Shown: one piece after another, positions 25,227-36,629 of the stretch
Position numbering within the stretch: the first letter of the stretch is position 1
Layout of the letters: each line of letters opens with the position of its first letter
Assembly: GCF_040712315.1 (NCBI RefSeq)
Contig: NC_134013.1
Location: 90,774,001 to 90,838,000 of the forward strand
DNA length: 64,000 nt
Direction of reading: 5' to 3'
Origin: Castanea sativa
Taxonomy: Eukaryota > Streptophyta > Magnoliopsida > Fagales > Fagaceae
The notes under the pieces: generated by a model
Told to the model about the DNA's origin: nothing
What the model saw: only the letters and a program-made list of their open reading frames with translations
The model's database searches: none
Program-made: the position numbers and the translations under genes

Positions 25227-25765
25227 ACTACTGATGGAGAGAGAGAGAAGTTTATAACTCTTGGGCACCCCTTCCCCATTGTATTGCACGAGTATATGCT
25301 AAATTCAATATAAGGTGTTTACTAGGTTCAATTGGACTATTTAAGTGACTATGAGGAGTTTCAATTGCAATTGGAATGGTCATATTGGTCTTTCAACATA
25401 AATGTGGCTAACACTTTACTTGGATTATGATAATGACATTGAAGCAACTCTTTGGGCTTGAAGGACTTATGGTGTTACCAATGGTATTAGAGTCAACCTT
25501 GTAACACTTATGTGAGTATAATTGCATTGACAATAATAACAAAGGAATAAAAGTTTTATCACTAAGCAATTGATGAAGTTGGAAGCAGAAGGAAGAGAGA
25601 ATTAGGAAATCTAGATTCAAAACAAGAAAAAAAGATAGATAACTGCGAGCTATGCTCAACCAAATATATAATACAAAAGGCTTGAACGCTTACTTGGAAA
25701 TTACATATCCATTATAGCACTACAGCAACAATCAAGCAACCATCAGAATTACACAGGCATTGAAC
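25227..25765. repeat. 3' flank of DUF247 copy 2
   Basis: Homologous to 7847-8521 (see that entry). It starts exactly where the truncated LTR stops, so the LTR end and the duplication block share a breakpoint. Confidence 0.75.
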
Positions 25766-26452
25766 CTAATCTACTTGGATGATAGAGCATATTATTAAAG
25801 TGAGCACCAAAAGAAAGATAGCAGCGATGGTAGAAGCCGTTCCCCAAGGAGTGCTACAATATTCATGTTTTAAAAATGTCACCTTCCATCTGTGCCATGG
25901 TTTCTCAAAGAATTCATTCAAATCGTCACAAAGATTGTAGTAATCAGAGTTCATATCTCTCCTGAAGATTCCTTTCTTAAGATTGTTAATAATAGATGTC
26001 ATAGATGTCACTGCATTGCTGTCGCCTAACCTATTATCAATGATTCCCTCATTGCTAAGTAAATCTACATCTTTGCTAGTGTTGATAAGATGATCCAATA
26101 TTAAATAGAAATCCGTAATGTATGCGTGTCTTCTATGATCACATTGCTCTAATGCCATAATGTTTCGAATAAGAGCTTCCGTAGTATCCTGGAATTTTAA
26201 ATGGGGAATTTTCAGCATTCCATTTTTGAAATCAAAGTTCAGAGCACATTTTCTTGAAATCACCTTAAACGTTACACCTGCCTCACGGAGCTGTGTTGCA
26301 GAGTACTTAGGAAAAGTCAGTTTAAGGTCTCTATATGGTAGCTTGCTGGTTGGAGGTAGATGAAAGAATCTAAGCAAATTGGTGAAGTGTTGGATTTCCA
26401 CATTGGTGTTTTTGTTCTGAGCATTCAGGGTCTTAAAGAAGTTAAAAGTAAG

Positions 26453-27459
26453 TGTTAGGACATATGTGTTTCACTTGTTTAGAACATATGTCATTCTTTT
26501 TATGTAATTGGCTAATTTTTTGACAAAACGCACTTTACTTGTGATTGATTAGATTAAGGATGAGTTTTATACTTCAAGAAATTGTGTATTAAGATCAAGT
26601 GTTGAAATCATCAAGTCTGTCCAAGAAACAAGTTGAAAAGTGCAAGTTCATTAAAACTCGACAGCTAGCATGTGTTAAAGAGCTGTTCCAGCCCCGTGGC
26701 TCGACAGCATCTCGGCACCCCTATTTGTCTAGGTTTAAGAAAAATAGATTTTGAGTTTTGTTTTGATTCCAATCTGTGGATGTGTCTTTGAGCCTTCTTT
26801 TCTTCTAACCCTAGACATATAAAATGATTGTTTTAAGGGCCGTCAAAGAGTACACAAGTTGTACAAGCATTGAGAAATCCTTGTTCAAGCAAGTTGTGAC
26901 CAGAGACAAAGTTCTTACCCTAATTCATCTCTCTTGTGAAGAAGTTGCTGTGTAATGTGCACCGTAGGGTTTTGTAACCAAGCATCTTCTTGATCTTCAT
27001 TGTGTGGATGAATTGAAGAACTTTGCAACCAATAATCTTCTTTAGTTGGTGATTGAAGTCGTGTACTGGGATTTGCGCAATTGGGTAGTCACGTACTTGG
27101 GAGCCGTGCATTGAAAGGAGAAATTGTCACTACAGAACAAGTCCAATTGAGTATTGGGGTAAGGGTTCAACTGTAGGTTGGTAAGGTACTTGAGATTCTT
27201 TTATTTGTAACCGCTTGTTGTGATAATAGTGGAATTTCGGGAGTGGTGACCTTAAAATCATCCGATGGGGTTTTTGCCGTGTAGGTTTTCCCCATTCTTA
27301 AACAAATCATTGTGTCATTTAATTTCCGCTGCATACTTAGTTTAATTGGTGATTTGTTTGTGATACCACGCATTTTGCTTGTTAATTTTATTAATTAATA
27401 ACTTGACTAATTAATCAACTTAATCCATCACAAGGGGTTTATACATTTTTGACCTATCA
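26453..27459 (+). mobile_element. Solo LTR inside DUF247 copy 2
   Basis: Starts TGTTAGGACATATGTG and ends GACCTATCA, with a perfect 5-bp duplication GTAAG (26448-26452 and 27460-27464). Same family as the LTRs at 13150 and 22105. Inserted antisense into the coding exon. Confidence 0.93.
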
Positions 27460-27543
27460 GTAAGTTCATTTAAAGATGGGGAGTTTGAGTTATTGGGAAA
27501 GACAAGTTGGTATAGTTTTTCAAAAACAAAGAATGGAAGCTGG

Positions 27544-28226
27544 CAGGGATGGAGCTAGGACTTAAAGTTAGGGGGCACAGTTTTATAGTTAGCTATATGC
27601 AGTGGCTTTAGCTTTTGGCTCTATTGCTTAGTCGGCAAAAGTTTTCTTTCATTATTATTATTATTTATGTGTGTAGAGTGTGTCTTTTGTTGGTAAGGAT
27701 AAAATTATTTTGTTTAAAGTTTTTTAAAGGGCTAAATTGTTTGTTTTTGGTAAAATTGGTTGATTAGTCTCAATTTTATTTTTTATTTTTATTTTTATTA
27801 TTTATTTTTTAGCTTTGCTATTGCCTATGGGTAATTTTTGTGGTTGGGCTGATATTTTGGGCTTGTTAGATTTTAGATCTATTTTTTTATGGACTTTAAA
27901 AGGAGGAAAATACTAGATCTACAAATTTTGATTGTGATTAGTGGTTATTAGTAAATAAAAAAGTGATGTAAGTGGTGGATCCAAATGCAAATTAACTAGT
28001 AAGAATTTGCAATCTCAATAGTCTGTAAAAATATTGTAAAAAAGTTTGTAGCTATACCATTTCTTTTATACTGATCAATAAGGGAGACGGAATGTAATTT
28101 TATTGAACGAAATTGCTAAAATTAGTATCTAAATATATAGTTATATAATTATATTATTTAAAAAAAAAATTGGGGTGGGGGGGGGGGGGGGGAACTGCCC
28201 CTAGTCAATGAATGGCTCCGTACATC
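27544..28226. mobile_element. hAT-type non-autonomous element inside DUF247 copy 2
   Basis: A 683-bp insertion flanked by the 8-bp duplication GAAGCTGG (27536-27543 and 28227-28234). The uninterrupted sequence GGAAGCTGGTTTTC is kept in copy 1. The ends CAGGGATGGAGCTAGG and AATGGCTCCGTACATC form an imperfect inverted repeat of the CAGGGGCGGAGCCA type common in plant hATs. A long G run lies at 28172-28192. No transposase frame. Confidence 0.88.
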
Positions 28227-29232
28227 GAAGCTGGTTTTCAAGTAATAACAACTCATGCCACACCACATCTAATAGCCATGCTTCCACGAACATAGAATCG
28301 TTAGCTCCCCATTTTTCCTCATAATATCTCAAGAATAGCTCAAGAACGAAGCTTGCAACCAACCTGATCAGTTTCACAAAATCACCACTTGTAAGATTAA
28401 AGGTCTCTACATAGCAACACTGAATGCTATCTTCCATCTCCCTTATACTGCTTTCTAACTTCTTCAAATTTATCTTAGCTCTTTGCATGAAGCTCTCAAA
28501 GTATCTTGCTTTATGCTTTTCCATTGTTTGAAATCATTTTTTGTCGTGGTGAATGGGACCAATTGAAATAACATGAGGAGTGTAGGCTTCTTCGTTCAAT
28601 TTGCGAAGGTGATATGGAACCTTGTAGATGCGGCACCCAGTTGACAATGGAGGCTTAATCGTAGCTCTGATGTCATTTATTGTAGTCTTTTAATATATGT
28701 TTGAAGAAACTTGAAAGAAGTAATTATTTAACTTAAATAACTTACTGTAACTTTTTTTCTTGAAACAAAAAAAAAGTATTATTAATCATGATATAGTGAT
28801 GCTGTTTAATTTATGTATTATTATTTTTTATTAAATCATGATACATTGCATAGGCACGATTACAGACTAGGTATACCATAGGAAAATTCTCAAAATGTCC
28901 ACGACTTTCATAATTGGTATATATGCTGTTTAGTTTCAACGACACGAGCCATCAACATACCGGTAGTGGTAGATATGTTAATATGCATTTTTTATATGGT
29001 AGATGGACATTTTCAGCTTGTCTCTGTGTCAATTTATGCAATGTGTGTATATTATATAGTTTCTTTACTTTTTTTTCCCACTTACCCTAGCTGTTAAATC
29101 TAAAGAAAGTAGAAAAGGTACTACCAATTTATAATTACGATAGAAGATTGAAGACTTCCAACATGATCAATCAATTTCTTAATTCACTTTTTTGGTTTGT
29201 GTTTAAAAGAAAATGTAATAGTTTGCTTATAA

Positions 29233-29235
<3 letters not shown>

Positions 29236-29270
<35 letters not shown>
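29236..29270. repeat. (TA)n microsatellite
   Basis: About 17 TA units at the left edge of a tandem duplication. Confidence 0.95.
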
Positions 29271-29275
<5 letters not shown>

Positions 29276-29935
29276 TACTATTTAAGAGGTTTTCCCTATT
29301 TGGATCGGATTTTTTTTTGTTTCAAAATACCCCTACACCCCTAGGTTTAAGTAGAGATAAAACTAATGGATAGTCGGGTAAAAATACATGTCTAATTTGC
29401 ACTAAAACATTGCTTACAAATAGAAACACTCTTCCACTAATCCACTTCTTTAAAACAACAATACATTTACTTAAATAAATAAATAAATAAACAACCCCAA
29501 GTTAGTGTTGTTTTTTTATCCTTATTTTAAAAAATCATCCCCACGTTTATCTTCCTATCAAAAAAAAAAAAAAAAAAAAACTTCAAGTTTATCCAAAATT
29601 TTTATACACACACACACTACTATTTAAAGGGCTTTTTTTGTTTGGATCGGATTTTTTTTTTGTTCCAAAATACTCCTACACCCCTAGGTTTAAGTAGAGA
29701 CAAAACTAAAGGATAGTCGGGTAAAAATATATGTTTAACTTGCACTAAAAAATTTCTTACAAATAGTAACACTCTTCCACTAACTCACTTCTTCAAAACA
29801 ACAATACATTTACTTAAAAAAAAAAAAAAAACAACCCAAAGTTAGTGTTGTTTTTTTATCCTTTTTTTAAAAAATCATCCCCATGTTTATCTTCCTATCA
29901 AAAATTAAAAAAAAAAAAAAACTAAATAGATACAC
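29271..29935. repeat. Two-copy tandem duplication, unit about 340 bp
   Basis: 29271-29580 and 29611-29915 both run CACACACTACTATTTAA, then TTTGGATCGGATTTTTTTTT, ACACCCCTAGGTTTAAGTAGAGA, GGATAGTCGGGTAAAAAT, TCTTCCACTAA and TCATCCCCA. Each ends in a poly-A run. The copies differ by scattered substitutions and A-run lengths. Confidence 0.88.
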
Positions 29936-30590
29936 ATTTGGTTACATTGTATTTAACAATAAAAAAAACAACTCTCACGTACAAACCCACCCAGGTACAA
30001 ATTTAAAGTTTAAAGTCCTCATTATCATCAACCAGTTAGCACTTAGCAATCTTAGAGTTACAATTTTATCTTATGTCTAGCCATCCTTTTCCTCAATTCC
30101 CATCTTTAATGCTAATTCAAAAAAAAAATAAAAAAAATAAATAGAAGAACTTTTGAGCACGTGCAACGCGTGTGCAAAGACACTAGAGGTGTGATAAAAA
30201 AATTATTTCACCTACAAACCCATAATACTCATCATACTTCTAGATATTTTATGATTGGAAAACATAGTAATTTCAAATTATAATGAATGCAAATTATTAA
30301 TTTTTCTCAAAAAAATAAAAGAGCCTATGCGCGTGCTTAGAGGCTAGTGTGTGTATATATATATATATATTAAAATTCGTTGTACCCCTGTCACTCTATA
30401 TACGAATCTAAGTATTCATATTTGTTGCTTAAAAGTTGATTACGCTAGCTGTTTAACAAAATATAGACAATGAAACATCCATTTGGCAAATTAAAATGCT
30501 TATAATTATCTAAGCTTAGATACTTATGACAACGTTGTAAATCGTAAGCACACGCACACGACTTCAATCTGGATACAAAACGAGTGGTTA

Positions 30591-30597
<7 letters not shown>

Positions 30598-30665
<68 letters not shown>
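30598..30665. repeat. (TA)n microsatellite
   Basis: About 33 uninterrupted TA units just inside the copy 2 leader intron. Confidence 0.95.
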
Positions 30666-30668
<3 letters not shown>

Positions 30669-30738
30669 GTTAAATTACACCAACTTCTCAATCTAGAAAG
30701 ACAATGTAACTTGAATAGGAAATGTTACGAAAACCTAC

Positions 30739-30830
30739 CTCAGTTAATTGTGTAGCAGATGAAAGAATGAGCCTCTTACTGAGAAGTGCAAACTATCAAC
30801 AACTCAAGCTATGTGCGGTTCTCACTGTGA
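30739..30830 (-). other. Leader exon of DUF247 copy 2
   Basis: Same leader text as at 11069, with donor CTGAG/GTAGGTTTTCG. It extends through a stretch shared with the leader at 60749 (CTCAAGCTATGT, matching CTCGAGCTATGT). Confidence 0.6.
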
Positions 30831-31946
30831 TCAAATAAATTGATGAGGATATATATATATATATATATAAGACTACTACTGCAACTGCAACTAAGTCTCA
30901 GATCTTTGTATATTAAGCAATACTAAGCTTCATCACTTAGAGCTTTAAAGCTCAACGGGTATATTTTATGATGTTTTTGGTGGAGATGTTCATGGTTCAA
31001 ATCTTCTTTCTCATCCTTATTGAAGCATATAATTTAATAAAAAAAATTAGACTTCATATGGCAAGTTTCCTAAAGTTAGTGCATTTTTGAGTTGTTAACT
31101 ATATCTCATAATATGTAAGTTGTGGTAAAAAAATTGTAATCCTAACATAATTTAAGTCATGTTACATTTGGTCTTTTTCTTTGTAAGGAAAGTCATCTCG
31201 CACCATGTGATTGAAATGTTGTTAATAGTTTACCGTTTTGTCTCAAGAAAAAAAGTTATCTCGCATGAATCCAAGAAATGTAAATAGTTTATACTAGATC
31301 GGTCATTCTTAGGGTAATGTATATTATAAATATAAGGCATCATCCGTCAAGGTTTTATAGTTTTACCTTAAACATCCCTATTTTTATGTTCTTTTACGGG
31401 GAGTAGTAAAAAATCAGCAAATCGCATTGTTTTCATAGGAAAAAAAAAAAAAAAAAAAAATCAGCAAATTGCATTGCCAAAACGGTGCTCACTCGCTTCT
31501 ACCTTCCCAAGATCAACTCTACCCTAGATGTCATCATCTGAAACACCTATTGGTCCTATATTCACATTGTGAGGAATTGTAGTTGGGCCAACCAACTATG
31601 GATAATCTTCTTAATTCCTTAAACCCTACTAAATTTCTACAATACTGACATTCAAGAGTGGTGCTATTCAAATTTCAAACCTCTCTAGCACTATTGATAC
31701 TTTCAACTTTAATTGGAACATCATTTTACTTTTGCATTCTCTATTTGGAGTATATTGGCTAGCTCGAAATGAGCATATTTTTCAAAGTGAAGTTTGTGAT
31801 CAGTGATCCGTACGTCATTCAGTCGTCTAACGTGGTATTGAGTTTACTTTTCTTAGCATTTAGACAAATCCTTACATTATTGCAAAACATTGTTCACAAT
31901 GGATCTGGTGGCGTAAACCACAAAGCAACTGTGTGTGTGCGCGCGC

Positions 31947-32014
<68 letters not shown>

Positions 32015-32100
32015 ATTAAAAGACTCACGGGAGTGCTTCAGGACCCTAATCAGATCCTGCGGGAGCTGGGAGAATTAGAGAGATGCCAATGGTAATTGGA
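30831..32100. repeat. Upstream module of the DUF247 unit, copy B
   Basis: Matches copy A to about 31600, then continues further than A into a block (31840-31925: TTTCTTAGCATTTAGACAAATCCT, GGATCTGGTGGC) that recurs at 59318-59390. A SINE-like repeat is at 30930-31048. A (GT/GC)(TA) array at 31931-32010 interrupts the match. The apparent 108-codon ORF at 31769 translates the array. Confidence 0.72.
31931..32010. repeat. (GT)(GC)(TA)n compound microsatellite
   Basis: Short GT and GC runs are followed by about 31 TA units. Confidence 0.95.
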
Positions 32101-32646
32101 TGGTTGCGTTTTCTATTAATTTAGGAATTACTACTATTCACGTAATCTCACAATTTACACTTATATTCTTTTGAGTAATAACGTAATGACTATTGTTATG
32201 AAAAATATTGTAGAATCAATTGTTATGAAAAATATTATGAAAAATTTGATATAGATGATGAATGATTTATTTTGTAAAAAATAAAAGATAACAGAAAGAT
32301 CCAAAAGACTAAACATTAATTTAACTGGACGTACGATATATTGTTTTGCTGAATTATGTATATTGTCACTACTAACTTGGATCATGCATGATCCATGCAT
32401 TCGATGCAAGATTCAGAAGACTTGAATGGGCTATATTGATTTGAGTATTGACTTTGAAGTCTTTTGTCTGGGAGTTAATGGTTTTACCAGGCAATACTTA
32501 GTTAATTAAATGGGCTATTTCTTTTAAGGATAGATGTGGCCATTCCTTTGAATATTAATGGAGGACCAAAGGAGAGAGTAACGAAATCTAGAACATTGAT
32601 TTTTTCTTTTACAATCTTAAACTAGAGGGCTTAAAAGAATACTTTC
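32101..32646. other. Non-coding stretch
   Basis: AT-rich DNA. GGGCTATATTGATTTGAGTATTGACTTTGAAGT weakly recalls the starts of the 51.9 kb and 55.4 kb duplicates. No gene is seen. Confidence 0.5.
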
Positions 32647-33490
32647 TGTTAGGTTCTAAGACTTTAGGAACTAATGTATTAGAACTTCAACTTGTAATAT
32701 GTTGGCAAACCATGATCAAAACATAGAGTCTAGGTTTAGCTTTGCTCAAAGTACATGTGTTTTATTGTAAAATTGGAATTGAGTGTTTGCAGAAATTATT
32801 GGACAAAATCTGCAAGACTCGATCGATCAAAACTCGTGTAGATTTAATTTTTTGCAGAATTTCCAATTCAATCCAAGCCCGTTTGACGTGTAAGGTTTTA
32901 TGTTTTACTCCAGGTATAAAAGGAAAAATCTTAGCTACGTTTTAGAAGTCTTTGGAGCGTTGTGTGTTGAATCTATTGTGAGATTAAGAGGTGTTTACCT
33001 TCATACACACACATAGGGTTATCAAGATCAAGATTCGCATCAAGAATTTGATGATCTCTTCAGTTGCTGCTTAAAGAACTTAGAGAAGATCTGAAACCTT
33101 TGAGTAGAGTCTCAAAGTCACAAGTAGGAGAACTTGTGGTTGCAGCAGATCAAGGAAAGAAGTAGTCCGTGGACTCGGAACTGTCACGTGAACATGGTAG
33201 TAAGTTTTCTACTCGAGGTAGCAATAGAATGTTAGTGGTCTAAGTCTTATTGTACAAATTTCAATTCTTTCATAGTGGATTTGTTTTTTACCTTGAGGAT
33301 AGTTGGGTTAAATCATTCTTAGGTTTTTTACCAGTTAGGTTTTTCTGGGTTATCATATCGTTGTATTCTTTATATTGTCACATTATTTACATGATATGAT
33401 TTAAATGTGTTAACCTAAAACTGAATAATTTATCACTTGGCTAAATAATTAGGTTAAACAACTTGTGTTTAAGGGGTCTAAAAACATACA
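32647..33490 (+). mobile_element. LTR flanked by its own target duplication (solo-like), family with LTR 35683
   Basis: Starts TGTTAGGTTCTAAGACTTTA and ends AACATACA. It is flanked on both sides by CTTTC (32642-32646 and 33491-33495). No primer site follows it. Instead there is about 107 bp of non-LTR DNA that also follows the LTR at 36524. U3 has ACTCGATCGATCAAAACTCG at about 32818 and a TATAAAAGG box near 32916. Confidence 0.85.
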
Positions 33491-33495
33491 CTTTC

Positions 33496-33602
33496 CCAAA
33501 AAAGAAAAAGAAATCTTTGATGTAAGATTTTGTATTTGTATTTTTTATTTTTAATATTGATAGTTAAAGGTGAGGGGGTCGGGATTTGAACACCAAATGC
33601 TT
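33496..33602 (+). repeat. Flank segment duplicated behind two LTRs
   Basis: Matches 36530-36629: AAAGAAATCTTTGATGTAAG, TTTTGTATTTGTATTTTTTAT, GAGGGGGTCGGGATTTGAAC. It is not LTR, because a target duplication separates it from the LTR at 33490. Confidence 0.8.
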
Positions 33603-34051
33603 CTTTTTCCTCATGCATTAATTTGATCAATTTTGTGATTTGAGAAAAATTAAAATTTCTAGGGCTTGGAATTTTGTGAAATTGGGGATTTTGTTCAATT
33701 GGGCTTAATTTGGTGATATTGACTTATGTTATTAATAGATTATGTCATTATATGATGTTTTTTAGTATAATGGTTAATTGATCAATTTGGTTGAATTTTT
33801 TAATTTGAGTTTTTAAAAAATTTGGGGTTTTTGGTCTACAATTCTATGATCAAGTCAATTGATGGTTTATAATGTAAAATTGAACAAATTTCGATGCATT
33901 AGAGCATGCATCATATGTACATTAATTACATGCATCATATAGATTGTTATTTATTGAGATTTTTGTATTCTAACCCTCTCTAATGTAGTCTGCCCTTGGT
34001 ATTTTCTTTGTTTCAGTTTTTCCTTTCCTTAAACCTTTAGCATCCTGGTTA

Positions 34052-35121
34052 GAAAGACTAGAGCCAACAAGAAAACCACCACCCCTTCTACCCCTGTGTT
34101 CCAAAGTGATAGGTTTAGAACCTAGAAAAACCAAGAAACCTACAAGAAGCTTAATATCTTTAGGTCTGTTTGGGCTGAGCGTAAGGTCATTCTAAATGAG
34201 CTGGATCCAGAGATACATAGGAATTTTGAGCGTAGGGGTTGGTTACTACTTTTAGAGGTCGAGCATCCTCCTCCGGTTACTTTGATTAGAGAGTTCTATT
34301 TGAACCTCTCTATCCACTCCGATGATTCCAACATTCAGTTTGTGAAGAGTTGGATAAGGGGTGAAGAGTATGTCATTACTCTTGCTATAGTGGCCTCGGC
34401 TCTTAGTGTACCTTTGGTACAGCAGCCTGTGTACCCTTACACAGAGTCTCCTCCTCTCGATGACATGATGTCACTCATCACTGGTACTTCCATTAGATGG
34501 GGTACTGATCCTCGTATCACTTCTCATAAGCTTACAAAGCTCACCTATTTGTTTTTCTGGATTTCTTGTCAAAGTATATGGCCTATCTCTCATCTTCATA
34601 CTATTTCCATTGAGAGATGTGCGTTCTTGTACGCTCTTGTCACTGATGCTCCTATGAGTTTTCCTTCTCTTTTCATTAGCTCTCTTGTAGAGGTTCATAG
34701 GAGTAGTGCAAAATCTCATGGTTTATTCTTTTCGGTCTTTATACATAGGATTCTTTTGGATTTAGGATTAGAGGACTTTCCCTCATCTGAGCCTGTCCAT
34801 ATCATAGCTCCTATAGGTGCCACCTTCCTTAGGCAAAGAGTTGCTTAGTTGAAAGTTAGCTCTAAGTGCCCTAGAGTCGAGTTTTCTACAGGTGATGCAT
34901 CTAGGCTTCCTCCATCTGGTGATCCTTCTGCTGAGACATATGTAGACCTTACAGCTGCTGTGGATCCTCCATCGTCTACATCGAGTGACTCATTTATACG
35001 TACCACTTTGGATATGATTGTGATTGTTCAGGCGGTGCATGGACAACTTTTGTTGGATTTGCTCAATGAGGTTGTGGTCTTGCAAGCAGATTTGGTGTAT
35101 GCTAGGGGTTCTACTCCATAG
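34052..35121 (+). pseudogene. Extra retrotransposon ORF (putative plant transposon protein domain), broken
   Basis: The frame begins at a CTG where an ATG is expected (VRKTRANKKTTTPSTP), meets a TAG near 34125, then is open through 34282-34848. That part carries FRSVWAERKVILNELDPEIH, REFYLNLSIHSDDSNIQFV, ISIERCAFLYALVTDAPMSF and FFSVFIHRILLDLGL. A second TAG at 34846 replaces a Gln-like codon, after which Ser/Pro-rich text runs to 35121. It is the same protein type as 14720-15837 and lies in the same place relative to the 3' LTR. Function unknown. With two stops it is a relic. Confidence 0.65.
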
Positions 35122-35682
35122 GCTCCACCTTTTGATGATAATTCTTGATTGCTCTTTGGCAATTCGTCACAAAAAAGGGGGAGTACATACACATGGAGAT
35201 AGGGGGAGATTTGGAGATTATAGATTTTATCTAGGAGCTTCATGATGTATTTTTGGTTTTGGCTTATGTTGTATTTCTTTTTGCTTTGATGTATTTATTT
35301 TTATGGGTTGTATATGTTAGGGGGAGACATTATGCTTTGTTTTTAGTTGTTTTATTGTTTCCTGTTTCACATATGGTGCATTTGATTATTGATTTATATT
35401 TATGAGATTATTCATGATATATGTCTTTTATTTTATGTTTTGTGAAATCAAGAAGTTTAATTTTGGTTTACTTGTATTTTCCACACATGCGTTTATGTGT
35501 TTGTTGAGTGTTTCAGGAATTTACAGGTTAATTCAGTTGTAGCTGCTATCTACATTAGCGACTGATAGATAGTAGTTAGGTTGAATTATATTTAGGGTTT
35601 TATTTTATTTGAAGGGCTGTTTTACTTTGACCATTTTTTTTTTTTGTAATATTTTTTGTCACGGATTGCCAAAGGGGGAGAT
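35122..35682 (+). other. 3' non-coding tail and polypurine tract of the element
   Basis: GT-rich DNA with repeated GGGGGAG motifs (35178, 35201 and 35320), ending in GCCAAAGGGGGAGAT directly before the LTR. Repeated polypurine tracts of this kind fit Sireviruses. Confidence 0.7.
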
Positions 35683-36524
35683 TGTTAGGTTCTAAGACTT
35701 TAGAAACTAATGCCTTAGAACTTCAACTTGTAATATGTTGGCAAACCATGATAAAAACATAGAGTCTAGATTTAGGCTTGCTCAAAGTGTGTTTTACTGT
35801 AAAATTGGAATCGAGTGTTTGCAAAAATTATTGGACAAAATTTGCAAGGCTCAATTGATCGAAAATTAGACTCAATCGATCGAAATTTGTGCAGATTTAA
35901 TTTTCTGCAGAATTTTCAATTCAGCCCAAGCCTGTTTGATGTGTAGGGTTTTATGTTTTACTCCAAGTATAAAAGGAAAAACCCTAGCTACGTTTTAGAA
36001 GTTTTTGGAGTGTTGTGTATTGAATCTTTTGTGAGATCTAGAGATGTTTATCTTCATACACATACATAGGGTTATCAAGATCAATATTCGCGTCAAGAAC
36101 TTGATGATCTCTTCAGTTGCTGCTTAAAGAACTTAGAGAAGATCTGAAACCTTTGAGTGGAGTCTCAAAGTCACAAGTAGGAGAACTTGTGGTTGCAACA
36201 GCTCAAGGAAAGAAGTAGTCCGCGGACTCGGAGTTGTCAAGTGGTCGTGGTAATCACGTGGTCGTGGTAGCAAGTTTTCTATTCGAGGTAGCAATAGGAT
36301 GTTAGTGGTCTAAGTCTTATTATACAAACTTCAATTCTTTTATAGTGGATTTGCTTTTTACCTTAAGGATAGCTAGGTTAAATTCTTCTTAGATTTTTTA
36401 CTAGTTAGATTTTTCTGGGTTAACATATCGTTGTGTTAACCTCGAACTGAATTATTTATCTAAGTAATCACTTAACTAAATAACTAGGTTAAACAACTTG
36501 TGTTTAAGGGTCTAAAAACGTACA
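35683..36524 (+). repeat. 3' LTR of the extra-ORF element
   Basis: 842 bp, TGTTAGGTTC..GTACA, followed by CTTCC (one mismatch from CTTTC) and then the duplicated flank 36530-36629. U3 near 35850 has CAATTGATCGAAAATTAGAC and CAATCGATCGAAA. Confidence 0.88.
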
Positions 36525-36529
36525 CTTCC

Positions 36530-36629
36530 CCAAAAATAGAAAGAAATCTTTGATGTAAGATTTTGTATTTGTATTTTTTTATTTTTAATATTAATAGTTA
36601 GAGGTGAGGGGGTCGGGATTTGAACACCG
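36530..36629 (+). repeat. Second copy of the LTR flank segment
   Basis: Duplicate of 33496-33602. Beyond CACCGAAGGCTTC the two diverge completely. Confidence 0.8.

Larger units (their letters stand above)
25766..28682 (-). pseudogene. DUF247 copy 2, disrupted by two insertions and a stop
   Basis: The coding exon is present in three pieces: 28682-28235 (N-terminal), 27535-27460 (middle) and 26452-25766 (C-terminal, ending in a helix IAAIFLLVLTLIICSII and TAG). The pieces join collinearly with copies 1 and 3 once the hAT element and solo LTR are removed. Other lesions: the ATG used by copy 1 is ACG here, and an AGA codon has become TGA near 28537 in the HDKK-x-FQTM stretch. Motifs ATQLREAGVTFK and IMALEQCDHRRH are intact. 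Not expected to make a product. Confidence 0.9.
28683..30738 (-). other. Inferred 5' intron of DUF247 copy 2
   Basis: Bounded by the exon start near 28682 and the conserved leader donor at 30739. Parts match the copy 1 intron (for example TCTAAAGAAAGTAGAAAAGG). It is enlarged by a tandem duplication (29270-29935) and TA arrays. No coding signal. Confidence 0.55.

Noticed and set aside
31769..32095. 108-codon + strand ORF with an (IY)n stretch
   Set aside because: It is a translation of the (TA)n array joined to chance frame; the flanks match a non-coding duplicated module.
34282..34848. 188-codon ORF as a host gene
   Set aside because: It lies between a Sirevirus-like interior and an LTR, has stops on both sides in the same frame, and resembles the transposon ORF at 14720-15837.
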